Source: Cupriavidus basilensis (GTDB lineage Bacteria > Pseudomonadota > Gammaproteobacteria > Burkholderiales > Burkholderiaceae). Taken from it: a stretch of 64,000 bases of DNA. This document shows positions 45,976-53,754 of the stretch, piece after piece (position 1 is the stretch's first letter; every line of letters begins with the position of its first letter). Under the pieces are notes generated by a model. That model saw nothing but the letters and a program-made list of their open reading frames with translations, had not been told where the DNA came from and ran no database searches. The stretch is taken from positions 868,001 through 932,000 of the forward strand of contig NZ_CP010537.1 in the NCBI RefSeq assembly GCF_000832305.1, in the 5' to 3' direction. A program made the translations under genes and the position numbers.

Positions 45976-47304
45976 TCAGTCCGCGGTACGGTAATCCGCA
46001 ACGGGTGTGGCGTCGGGCTCCAGTGCCGGCTTCGGGATCAGCGGCACGAGCATGATCGCGACGACGGCGGGTACGACGAACGCGTAGAAGTTCCAGTGCA
46101 GCGCGAGGTTCGAGCCGACGATCCACCCGCCGATCAGCGGGCCGAGGATGGAGCCGAACCGCCCGAACGCCTGCGACGCCCCGAGCGCCGAGCCGCGGCA
46201 CGAAGCCGGAAAGTGCGTGGCGATGTAGCCGTAGATCAGCGTCGTGGTGCCGATGGAGCCGATACCCGCGCCGAACACCGCGAGCATCAGCCAGCCGAGA
46301 TCCAGCTTCTGGCTCAGCGCGAGCAGCGACAGTCCGCCGATCATGAAGAACGGAATGATCACTCGTTTGGAGCCCAGCCGGTCCGCCAGCAACGCGCCGC
46401 CGATCATGCCCACCACGGCGCCGAACTGCATCACCAGCAGGAACTGCAGCGACGACCCTAGCGGATAGCCCGCCTTGCGCATCAGTTGCGGCAGCCAGGC
46501 GTTCAGGCCATAGACGATCAACTGGACGCAGAAACTCACCAGCGCGAAGAGCAGCGCCGAGGTGCGCATTGCGTCCGTCGCCAGCAGCCGGTAGCCGCGC
46601 GCGCCGGAGGCGGCCGCGTGCACGGCCTGGCCTCGTTGCTCCCGTATGATCCGTTCCAGGTCAAGCGAATGCCGGGCGGCCAGGATGCGCGCCTCTTCCA
46701 TGCGACCGTGCTCGACGAGGAAGCTCACCGACTCGGGGAGCCACAGGTACATCCCCGGCAGGATCAGCGCGTAGAGCGCGCCGAGCGCATAGAGCATGCG
46801 CCATCCGTGTTCCTGCAGCAGCGTGATCGCCAGCAGCGCGCAGATGACGCCACCAACGGAATAGCCCGTCAAGGTCAGCGCATTGTACAACTGACGCCGG
46901 TTCGCAGGCGCGTACTCGACCGTCAGCGCCACGGCGGACGGCACCACGCCGCCCAGCCCGATGCCAGTGAAAAAGCGCGCGGCACCCAGTGAGAACGGCG
47001 AGGGGGCGAGTGCGCAGAGGATGGAGCCGATGGAGAACCACAGCACGCCGGCCATGATGAGGTTGCGCCTGCCCACCCGGTCGGAGAGCGGGCCGGCCGC
47101 ACCCATGCCGACCATCAGGCCGGCGAGCGTCCAGCTCCCGATCATGCCGGCCGCCGCTGGCGTCAGGCCCCAGCCCGGCTCTTCCAGCAGGCGCGGGAGG
47201 GTGGCCCCGTAGACGATGAGATCGTAGCCGTCCGCCACGATCGTCAGAAAGCACAAGATGACCACGAATAGGCTGTTGCGAGCCGGCAGTGTTGCTTGTT
47301 GCAC
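45976..47304 (-). CDS. MFS transporter, aromatic-acid/H+ symporter type
   Basis: 442 residues from a GTG at 47304 (AGGAGACAAT upstream); longer in-frame starts would overlap promoter C'. Twelve helices are evident, with DGYDLIVYGATLPRL in the first, the loop motif GPLSDRVGRRN between helices 2 and 3, and LADRLGSKRV in the second half. This is the AAHS pattern for aromatic acids such as benzoate or 4-hydroxybenzoate. First gene of the operon followed by hydrolase, alcohol and aldehyde dehydrogenases; it probably imports the substrate. Confidence 0.91.
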   Translation of the reverse strand: MQQATLPARNSLFVVILCFLTIVADGYDLIVYGATLPRLLEEPGWGLTPAAAGMIGSWTLAGLMVGMGAAGPLSDRVGRRNLIMAGVLWFSIGSILCALAPSPFSLGAARFFTGIGLGGVVPSAVALTVEYAPANRRQLYNALTLTGYSVGGVICALLAITLLQEHGWRMLYALGALYALILPGMYLWLPESVSFLVEHGRMEEARILAARHSLDLERIIREQRGQAVHAAASGARGYRLLATDAMRTSALLFALVSFCVQLIVYGLNAWLPQLMRKAGYPLGSSLQFLLVMQFGAVVGMIGGALLADRLGSKRVIIPFFMIGGLSLLALSQKLDLGWLMLAVFGAGIGSIGTTTLIYGYIATHFPASCRGSALGASQAFGRFGSILGPLIGGWIVGSNLALHWNFYAFVVPAVVAIMLVPLIPKPALEPDATPVADYRTAD

Positions 47305-47385
47305 ATTGTCTCCTGGATGTCCTTGTTGTAAGTTCCGCCGCCATGCAGGGTGCGGTGTGCGTCGGGTAGTGACCGCGCCACCGGA

Positions 47386-47451
47386 AGGGTAGTGTCGTGC
47401 CAGTGCCGAACCAATTGGCCTTTCTCGAAGCGCCGATTCGGCCGAGACGAA
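47386..47451 (-). promoter_or_regulatory. Island promoter family, site C', ahead of MFS operon
   Basis: On the minus strand: perfect box TTCG-N7-CGAA at 47437-47451, 22 bases, TTGGTT at 47409-47414, 17 bases, TACCCT at 47386-47391. The GTG start of the MFS gene is at 47304. Confidence 0.75.
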
Positions 47452-47460
47452 ACTGTCGGG

Positions 47461-47526
47461 GGGGCGACGCGTGAACCGGCGCTTCGGAAATGGCCAGTTG
47501 GCGCGCGCAGCGGGAGGCCCTACGCT
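47461..47526 (+). promoter_or_regulatory. Island promoter family, site C, divergent from C'
   Basis: The core GGCGCTTCGGAAATGGCCAG, TTGGCG at 47498-47503, 17 bases and TACGCT at 47521-47526 match the family, but at the box position (47461-47475) only the GAA half-site remains. It starts 10 bases from site C' and points toward the broken IclR gene. Confidence 0.6.
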
Positions 47527-47576
47527 TGGTTCATGGCGGCCCACCCGAAAGCCTGTTGGCACGAGAGGGGGGATGT

Positions 47577-47601
47577 GGAGGGGCGATGCGGAGGGGCGAT
47601 G
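47577..47601. repeat. Short tandem repeat
   Basis: GGAGGGGCGATG occurs twice (47577-47588 and 47590-47601), a 13-base period, in the untranslated stretch after promoter C. Confidence 0.6.
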
Positions 47602-47826
47602 TGGAAGCAGTGCGCGGGGTGAACCGGCAGGCGGGCTGGTCGTATGTAGCGGATGCGGCGTGCGCATGGCGTGGCGTGAGCGTTCGCCATGGGGGCATAC
47701 TCCATGGAATCATCGCAGCTCTCCTTCCCAGATCTACCCAACGTTTGTCAGATGGATTTTGGAAGCCATCACCGTATCTGAGTGATGGTTCGGGCGCCGG
47801 ACGCGCAATCAGGCACGGAGGAGTCC

Positions 47827-48275
47827 ATGTTGCGGCACACGACTGCGAGGCCATCGAGCAGCCAGCCACGCACCCGGCTGGCGTGGCCCGCGCCCGATCC
47901 AGCTGCGGCGGAAAGCCGGATCAGGGTGATGCCATTGGCCCGCGGCCTGGCAGTGCTGGCCGCCTTCGGCCCCGGAGCAGACGTGGCTGGGCAACCAGGA
48001 AATTTCGCACGAAACCGGTATCCCCGCATCGACGGTGACGCGGCTGCTGCAGTCGCTGGTGGCGCTGGGTTACCTGCACCTTGACGAGGTGAGGCGCAAA
48101 TACCGGCTGGCGGCGGCCTCGCTGGCGCTCGGCTACGCGGCTATTGCCGATTCGGCCGTGCAGCGCGAGGCCAGCGTCGAGATGCGCAGAGTTGCCGAGG
48201 CGACCGATACCTACGTGGTGCTCGGCACGGGGGACCGGCTCGATGTGATCGTGCTCGACAGCCGCGTGGGGAGCC
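47827..48275 (+). pseudogene. IclR-family regulator, frameshifted and truncated
   Basis: The frame from the ATG at 47827 (GGAGGAG upstream) gives RVMPLARGLAVLAAFGP and then breaks at a four-C run (47970-47973) where the intact paralogue at 51481 has three; the other frame continues with TRLLQSLVALGYLHLDEVRR and DTYVVLGTGDRLDVIVLDSR. Similarity stops near 48275, inside the effector domain, where sequence of an opposite-strand transporter begins. It is a dead duplicate of the IclR gene at 51481, promoter region included. Confidence 0.85.
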
Positions 48276-48440
48276 GGGCGAGAACTTATCCGCCAGTACC
48301 GAGGCCAGCGCGCCGTACAGGGCAAATTCGTACCACTCAAAGATGGTGCCGATCGACGCGGCCCAGATTGCCCGCGACATCGGGCTGGTTGCGTCGGGCC
48401 CGTGGGCGATGGCTGTCTCCGTTCTGACGGGACTGTTCAT
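48273..48440 (-). pseudogene. MFS (metabolite:H+ symporter type) N-terminal relic
   Basis: From the ATG at 48440 (AGGAG eight bases upstream) the minus strand encodes a soluble tail, then SRAIWAASIGTIFEWYEFAL and YGALASVLADKFSPG, the first helix and loop of MHS-type transporters. Similarity ends at about 48273, exactly where the broken IclR gene begins on the other strand, so a deletion has joined the two. The rest of the transporter is missing. Confidence 0.82.
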
Positions 48441-48480
48441 GGTCATGGCTCCTGGAATTGCGGTATGTCCCGCAATGTGA

Positions 48481-48541
48481 GGATCCAGTGGCCGCCAAGC
48501 GGCCGTCAACGTACGGGCCGAAGCCATTCCGTACTTTGAAA
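48481..48541 (-). promoter_or_regulatory. Second promoter family, copy ahead of broken MHS transporter
   Basis: On the minus strand: dyad TTTCAAAGTACGGAA at 48527-48541, then 19 bases after its AAGTACGG core, TTGACG at 48504-48509. The -10 expected 17 bases on (48481-48486, GGATCC) is poor. It points at the transporter remnant starting at 48440. Confidence 0.5.
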
Positions 48542-48713
48542 GGGCACATGGCGCGAAGGACTGCGTGAATTGCCCCCGCGTGCGTCGCGCAAATTGGCCA
48601 CCGGCGCGCAACATCACCTATTTCATGTTCTACCTGAAGCTGCGCACGGCTGTGGCGCATCCGTTGTCGTGAGCGCGTAGTTGCCGTCTGCGTAGTCCAC
48701 GGCGACTCGCCAC

Positions 48714-48779
48714 TTCAATCCCTCGGAATCGCCGTTTCGAAGAAGGCCAGTTGGAGAGACGGTGGCGCACCTCTACGCT
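48714..48779 (+). promoter_or_regulatory. Island promoter family, site E, ahead of broken CoA-transferase
   Basis: Box TTCAATC-CCTCGGAA at 48714-48728 (one arm changed), 22 bases, TTGGAG at 48751-48756, 17 bases, TACGCT at 48774-48779. The truncated CoA-transferase begins at 48845. Confidence 0.7.
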
Positions 48780-48844
48780 TCGCGCATGCGTCCGGTCCAA
48801 GCAGATGCAACGCAACGCATATCCAGCGAAGGAGCGTATCAGCA

Positions 48845-49098
48845 ATGCATGACTTTCCTCTTGACGGTGTGGTGGTGGTCGAGCGGAGTGACAGCGCTTC
48901 GGCGCCGTTCGCCGGCCAGATCCTTGCGGCGCTCGGCGCAGACGTCTGGAAGATCGAGCGACCCACGGGCGATTCGGCGCTCGGCTTGGGGGCCGAGCAA
49001 GTGGAAGGGCAGCGGCGCGGCCTTCCATGCCATCAACTGCGGCAAGCGCTTCATCAGCCTTGACATCAAGGATCCCGATGATCTTGCCACGCTCCAAC
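48845..49098 (+). pseudogene. CoA-transferase III duplicate, frameshifted and truncated
   Basis: The start HDFPLDGVVVVERSDSASAP and IERPTGDSA match the intact gene at 37688 almost residue for residue. An extra T near 48984 shifts the frame; the second frame then continues GPSKWKGSGAAFHAINCGKR up to LDIKDPDDLATL, after which similarity ends near 49098. The catalytic Asp region is absent. It is a recent, partial copy. Confidence 0.88.
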
Positions 49099-49454
49099 AG
49101 GCGAGTTCAACATCGCGCATGGCCCGACGCCTGCGTCATTTGCCGTCCCCCGCACCGCTCCCAGCGCGATCTCGATTTGCAATCTGGCGGGCGTGAAGAA
49201 CGCCGTTGTTCAGCTGTCACCACCAGGAGGAAGCTGCTCCCGGTTCAGCTTTTCGCAGCAGCTCACCATCGCCCTTTCTTCCACTGTACGGGACATCCAA
49301 GGCTCCTGCGTTGAACTTACCGACGTCCATTTCTATGCTTAGTCGCCGAAGCCTGTTTTCTCATCCGCGCGACAAGGAGACAATCGAAGCCGATCCATAA
49401 CAAGTAAACGCAGGGAGTGGGACCACGGAACGAGCGACGGTCGAGAAGCTGTCG
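49099..49454. other. Intergenic stretch without recognisable gene
   Basis: 356 bases between the broken CoA-transferase and the thiolase remnant. No frame with a ribosome site or family pattern was found; it is probably decayed sequence of the same duplicated island. Confidence 0.45.
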
Positions 49455-49690
49455 CAACAAACTGGACGGCGTTTCGATCTGATGGATCTGGTGGTACTCA
49501 ATGCACCTTGGCATGCCAAGCGCTCGCTTATGTGAAAGGGTGGGACAACTCCATTGACGAAATGGAGGGGCGGCTGAGCCTAGACGGTTGCACCATTGCC
49601 TTTGATCACTCGGTGGGCGCCGCTGGCACACGGTTCATGCCATCGCTGTTGTACGAACTGCGGCGTCGCATTCTTTTAAGGGCGCGAACA
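49455..49690 (+). pseudogene. Thiolase C-terminal relic, frameshifted
   Basis: One frame gives FDLMDLVVLN, the other resumes ACQALAYVKGWDNSIDEME and DGCTIAFDHSVGAAGTRFMP to LLYELRRR. This is the end of a thiolase, with the NEAFA region split by the frame change and the GHP motif altered to DHS. The flanks are unrelated. It is non-functional. Confidence 0.7.
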
Positions 49691-49912
49691 GGTACCTCCA
49701 CTCACCGAACGCTCCGCCACAAGCTCTCCGAGAAAGCGGCCGGTCATATCGGCTACATGGCTGCAGCAAGTCAAGAATTGGGACGTCATTCGAATTCCAT
49801 TCTCGAGTGGGTCTCAGTGACTTGGTAGTGTCAAAAAAAAGATGAGTAGCGAAGTCGTTACCAAACCGGACGGGAAACCCACGTCCAAACCAGAAAGAAG
49901 GAGGAGGCGATT

Positions 49913-51076
49913 ATGAAGTTGAAGTGCATTGCTGCGGTATCAATGCTCGCTGGTGCGGGAAGCGCATTTGCGCAGACAAATGTGACGCTCTATGGCGTGG
50001 TCGATGCCAACGTCGAGTATGTCAATCATGTTGGCGCGGTGCCTCAGGCAACAAACGGTTTCAACCCTGGGACCGCCAATAGTGCTTACCGCATGGGCTC
50101 GGGTGGCCTGTCCGGATCGCGCTGGGGTATTCGTGGCACAGAAGACCTGGGAGGGGGGCTGAAGTCAGTCTTCGTACTCGAAAGCGGCTATGCCGCGGAT
50201 ACGGGTGTCGGCCAGCAAAGTGGCCGGATGTTTGGTCGTCAGGCTTTCGTCGGCCTGCAAAGCGCCGGCCTCGGGCAGCTGACTTTTGGTCGTCAGTACA
50301 CCTCGATGTTCGACGCGCTGGCCAACTTCGCCCCGGCTTCCTACGCGACGCTCTACGAGCCGACGGTGTTGCAGAACGGTGGCAACTACCGGGAGGACAA
50401 TACCATCAAGTACACGGGGCAATTTGGTCCTCTGTCGGCATGGGCTCACTGGTCGTTCGGTGTCGGGTTGACTCAGCCTCAGGTCGCCGCGGGAGTGCCT
50501 GCAGTCGGCGGCAACGGAGAGGTTCCCGGGCAGTTCCGCCGCGACAGCGCGTATGGTGCAGCCGCGATGTATGCGGTGGGTCCGTTTGCCGGAACCATCG
50601 GCTACGACCAGTGGAATCCGTCGATTGGCATCGCCAGCGGATCAGTCAAAAAAGCGTCGGTTGCTGCGAGCTATACCGTTGGCCCGGCGAAGATCATGGG
50701 GGGCTACCGTTGGGGGCAGAGCAAGAATGCAACGGACGTCGTGATGTTGCGCGACGATTACTACTGGATTGGCGCCAATTATCAGGCAACGTCTGCCCTG
50801 GGTTTCACGCTTGAGTATTCGTACGACAATCTGAAGAACCTTTACGGCAATACGAATGCAGCCAATCCCTGGCAGATCGCATTTATTTCGACGTATGCCT
50901 TCTCGAAGCGCACTGATGTCTATCTGAGCACCGCATACTCCAAGAACGCCGGCCTGACACTTGATTCGTTGGCGACCGGCTACCTCACCAGCCTTTCCCT
51001 TGGCTCCAGCTACGTACTGCCAAGTGGGGGGAGTTCGATGCTGGGCGTGGCTGTCGGCCTGCGCCACAAGTTCTAA
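49913..51076 (+). CDS. General-diffusion outer-membrane porin (Burkholderia type)
   Basis: 387 residues with an AAGGAGGAGG ribosome site. The signal peptide ends at SAFA, the mature start is QTNVTLYGVVDANVEYV, and SRWGIRGTEDLGGGLKSVF, GRQAFVGLQ and the terminal Phe (LRHKF) are the family hallmarks. It forms trimeric beta-barrels for small solutes. It is intact amid relics, so it may still be used, possibly for the island substrate. It is a different paralogue from the porin at 17851. Confidence 0.93.
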   Translation: MKLKCIAAVSMLAGAGSAFAQTNVTLYGVVDANVEYVNHVGAVPQATNGFNPGTANSAYRMGSGGLSGSRWGIRGTEDLGGGLKSVFVLESGYAADTGVGQQSGRMFGRQAFVGLQSAGLGQLTFGRQYTSMFDALANFAPASYATLYEPTVLQNGGNYREDNTIKYTGQFGPLSAWAHWSFGVGLTQPQVAAGVPAVGGNGEVPGQFRRDSAYGAAAMYAVGPFAGTIGYDQWNPSIGIASGSVKKASVAASYTVGPAKIMGGYRWGQSKNATDVVMLRDDYYWIGANYQATSALGFTLEYSYDNLKNLYGNTNAANPWQIAFISTYAFSKRTDVYLSTAYSKNAGLTLDSLATGYLTSLSLGSSYVLPSGGSSMLGVAVGLRHKF

Positions 51077-51480
51077 AGTCGTTCGATATCTGCCTGGCGG
51101 GCCACGTTGCCTTGCCAGGCGGATCGCGGCTGTCTTCACTAACCACCAGGGCGACGCGATGCAGGTGGCGCGGGAAATTCGCTCGGGCCTAACGGCTTCC
51201 ATGGAATCACATGCAATCGCATCGCTCGCCCGCATTCCACAGATGCGTAATGGCAAGCTGCGGCGGGTGTGTAGCTTTCGCATCTCGCGGGTTCCCGCGG
51301 GATGCAGCGCGCAGCACCGTTGGCCTGACGGTGAGGGTGAGGCGCTCATGAAGTGGGTTAACCCCCATGGCACTCATGCGATTCACCGTTCAAACTACAC
51401 CTAACGTTTGTAAGGTAATTTCGAATCCGGATGTGGATTTTCCTCGGACGGGACGACACCTCATGCACACGGAGACGCCC
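51077..51480. other. Region between porin and IclR gene
   Basis: 404 bases. It contains a 7-base-stem hairpin just after the porin stop (51092-51120), an aldehyde dehydrogenase relic (51110-51233), and, from about 51405, an ACGTTTGT element shared with the upstream region of the broken IclR gene, which may be its promoter or operator. Confidence 0.5.
51110..51233 (+). pseudogene. Aldehyde dehydrogenase C-terminal relic with internal deletion
   Basis: The frame reads AAVFTNHQGDAMQVAREIRS and continues directly GLTASMESHAIA. In the intact enzyme at 42456 the matching parts are AAVFTNDRERALAVARQIRA and GLTAFMESKTIV, separated by about 35 residues, so an in-frame deletion has joined them. Only about 40 residues remain. 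Confidence 0.62.
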
Positions 51481-52332
51481 ATGTTGCAGCCAGCCGGCGC
51501 AAGGTTGCGGGATCACCAGTACGATATCGGCACGATCTTTCAAAGTCCGGGCCGATCAGCTACCGCGGAAGGCCAGGTGAGGGTCATGCCGCTGGCCCGC
51601 GGCCTGGCCGTGCTGGCAGCCTTCGGCCCGGAGCAGGTGTGGTTGGGCAATCAGGACGTTTCCCTCGAAACCGGCATCCCCGCGCCGACGGTCTCCCGCC
51701 TGATGCAGTCGCTGGTCGCACTGGGCTACCTGCACCAGGACGAAGGGCGCCGCAAGTACCGCCTTACGGCGGCCTCCTTGTCGCTCGGTTACGCAGCCAT
51801 CGCCGACCCCGCGGTTCGGCGGGAGGCCAGCGTCGAAATGCGGAAGTTCGCCGAAGCTACCGATACCTACGTGGTGCTCGGCACACGGGACCGGCTCGAT
51901 GTGATCGTTCTCGACAGCCGTGTAGGCAGCCAGGTAGTGCTGGACCTGCGCCTGACGCCGGGTACGCGACTGCACATTGCGTCTTCCCTGATGGGATCGG
52001 CCTTGCTGGCCGCGATCCCGGAACTGGAACGCTGCTACCTGCAGGGCAACGTGGAGCGCAAGGCCGGCCGCGAGTGGCCGACGCTACGGCGGCGCATGGC
52101 CGAGAAGATCTCTCAGGTCCAGGAACGGGGCTTCTGTATGTCGCTCGGCGAGTGGGAGCCGGAGTTGGCCACAGTCGCCGCGCCAGTCTGCGTGCCGGAC
52201 CAACCGCCCCTGGCATTGGCCTGCATTGGCCGTACCGCCCGCATGCAGCGTGCCCGAGTCGAGCGGGAGCTCGGGCCGCGGCTGGTCGCCACGGCACAAT
52301 TGCTGCAGGAGCGGCTTACGGCACGTGAGTGA
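51481..52332 (+). CDS. IclR-family regulator
   Basis: 283 residues from the ATG at 51481 (GGAG six bases upstream; this start is also kept in the broken copy). A winged helix-turn-helix with VSLETGIPAPTVSRLMQSLV (about 55-75) is followed by the IclR effector domain ending near GFCMSLGEWEPELATVAAPV. IclR proteins repress or activate aromatic and acid catabolic operons. It is followed at once by a truncated lysR, an arrangement that may reflect an ancestral IclR-LysR pair controlling the island. Confidence 0.91.
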   Translation: MLQPAGARLRDHQYDIGTIFQSPGRSATAEGQVRVMPLARGLAVLAAFGPEQVWLGNQDVSLETGIPAPTVSRLMQSLVALGYLHQDEGRRKYRLTAASLSLGYAAIADPAVRREASVEMRKFAEATDTYVVLGTRDRLDVIVLDSRVGSQVVLDLRLTPGTRLHIASSLMGSALLAAIPELERCYLQGNVERKAGREWPTLRRRMAEKISQVQERGFCMSLGEWEPELATVAAPVCVPDQPPLALACIGRTARMQRARVERELGPRLVATAQLLQERLTARE

Positions 52333-52360
52333 CGCGAGCCAGATAGCCGCACCGAAATCC

Positions 52361-52560
52361 ATGACGAAATTCAACCGCCTCCACGTCATCCGCCAAGTCG
52401 ATCGTCTCACGCTGCGGCCGTTCCTTTCCGCCATCGAACAACAGCAGATCGGGCGCGCCGCAATCCGCGAGAACGTTGCCGCATCGACTGCAATCAAGCC
52501 TGCAATCAAGCGTATCCGAGACTTGGAGGATATTGTCAATCGTAAGGCTCATGTGGCCGT
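52361..52560 (+). pseudogene. LysR DNA-binding-domain relic
   Basis: The start FNRLHVIRQVDRLTLRPFLS and IRENVAASTAIK match the LysR gene at 32148. A 12-base tandem duplication (52488-52499 and 52500-52511) inserts four residues before KRIRDLEDIV, and similarity ends about 15 codons later; the effector domain is missing. It is a broken duplicate. Confidence 0.8.
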
Positions 52561-52640
52561 GGATGCCCAATCCTGCACTCGGGCGCGTCCCCCGGCCTGA
52601 TGGCGCGTTTCCTACCTTTTGTAAGGCGCACGGAGTGGCA

Positions 52641-53420
52641 ATGACTCAATCCTCACCGGTCACCTTGACGCTGGAGCGTGGCCTCAAGGTGCTGCGCGCC
52701 TTTCGCGCGGAGCGGGTGCCCCTGACCAACAGTGAGTTGGTGCGTCGAACGGGGCTCTCAAAGTCCACGGTGTCCCGGCTGACGATGACGCTGGTCGGCC
52801 TGGGCTTCTTGCGCAGGGTGGCGGGCGGGCCGCAATTCGAGCTGGCCGGCGGTCCGCTTGGCATCGGGCACGCGTACCTGGAAACCAACGCGGTGACACG
52901 GCTCGCCCATCCGTTCATGCAGCAACTGGCCGACCGGCTCAACGCGTCCGTTGCACTTGCGGTGCCTAACCAGCTTGACATGCTCTACATTGCCTATCGG
53001 ACCAGCACGCGCATCGCCACGCTGCGGCTGGGCGTGGGGTCGCTGCTGCCGATGGGGTTGACGGCGATCGGGCGCGCCTGGCTGTGGGGGTTGCCCAAGG
53101 ACGCACGGGCTGACTACGTGGCATCCGTGATCGAGGCCGCGGGTCCGCAGGCGGGAGACATCAGGAAGAACATAGAAGCCGCATTCGATGACTTGCGCGA
53201 GACCGGCGTCTGCATGTCGGTCGGCGAATACCAGCGCAACGCATACGGCATTGCATTGCCGCTAAGCGTGGGCCGCGCCGGCATGCTGATGGCGCTGAAC
53301 TGCGGCGCGGTCGAACTTCGGCCGGACGTCGAGTCGATACGGGCGAGCATGGTGCCGGAACTCAAGGCTGCTGCGGTGGAACTGATGGTGCTGCTGCGCG
53401 ATGTCGGTACCGAGGCTTAA
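52641..53420 (+). CDS. IclR-family regulator, second
   Basis: 259 residues from the ATG at 52641 (GGAG five bases upstream). Helix-turn-helix SELVRRTGLSKSTVSRLTMT at about 35-54, then a C-terminal effector domain with GLTAIGRAWLWGLP and TGVCMSVGEYQRNAYGIALP. It differs clearly from the IclR at 51481. It lies upstream of the acyl-CoA ligase/crotonase operon on the same strand, which it may regulate. Confidence 0.92.
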   Translation: MTQSSPVTLTLERGLKVLRAFRAERVPLTNSELVRRTGLSKSTVSRLTMTLVGLGFLRRVAGGPQFELAGGPLGIGHAYLETNAVTRLAHPFMQQLADRLNASVALAVPNQLDMLYIAYRTSTRIATLRLGVGSLLPMGLTAIGRAWLWGLPKDARADYVASVIEAAGPQAGDIRKNIEAAFDDLRETGVCMSVGEYQRNAYGIALPLSVGRAGMLMALNCGAVELRPDVESIRASMVPELKAAAVELMVLLRDVGTEA

Positions 53421-53754
53421 GGCGCTGGTAGCGGGGATCGTGTATCCGTCCCGCATCATTCGTCAGCGTAGGCCTGGATTGTGTTCCGTACTTCGGAAAT
53501 GAAAATTGGGGCAACGGATTCAACTACGCCGGCGCCCGTGCGGGGTAACCCCCGTCAACGCCCGGATGCATGCCGCGCCGCGGCATTCCAAAGTACGGCA
53601 CAACCCCGCCGGGACGATTGACTCGCGCAGGCGCGTCGAGCACGCTGGTTCCATGCGATGGAGATGGCGCGGCGTGGAGCCCCCGATGCTGCATGGGGCC
53701 TGCCTTGCCCACATCGCGCCGCAGTAACCGTGCAACCAATACGCTGGATTTTCA
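53421..53754. other. Regulatory region of the ligase/crotonase operon
   Basis: 334 bases. It holds two copies of the second dyad: a perfect TTCCG-TACTT-CGGAA at 53484-53498, which faces back toward the IclR gene with CTGACG at 53461-53466, and the forward unit at 53586-53646. No gene is seen. Confidence 0.6.
53586..53646 (+). promoter_or_regulatory. Second promoter family, copy ahead of ligase/crotonase operon
   Basis: Dyad TTCCAAAGTACGGCA at 53586-53600; 19 bases after its AAGTACGG core comes TTGACT at 53618-53623, then 17 bases and CACGCT at 53641-53646. The dyad fits T-N11-A and its centre is about 60 bases before the expected start point, as for LysR activators. The ligase gene starts at 53755. 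Confidence 0.65.

Larger units (their letters stand above)
47305..47826. other. Intergenic region with back-to-back island promoters
   Basis: 522 bases between the MFS gene and the broken IclR gene. It contains promoter C' (minus, for MFS) and promoter C (plus), then a 13-base tandem repeat around GGAGGGGCGATG (47577-47601). The last 100 bases resemble the upstream region of the intact IclR gene at 51481 (a shared ACGTTTGT element). No gene is seen. Confidence 0.6.

Noticed and set aside
47577..47601. Tandem GGAGGGGCGATG as a start of a repeat array
   Set aside because: Only two units are present, so it is neither a CRISPR nor a satellite array.
47490..48038. 182-codon frame after promoter C
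   Set aside because: Composition is random-looking, it overlaps the IclR remnant in another frame, and no ribosome site supports it.
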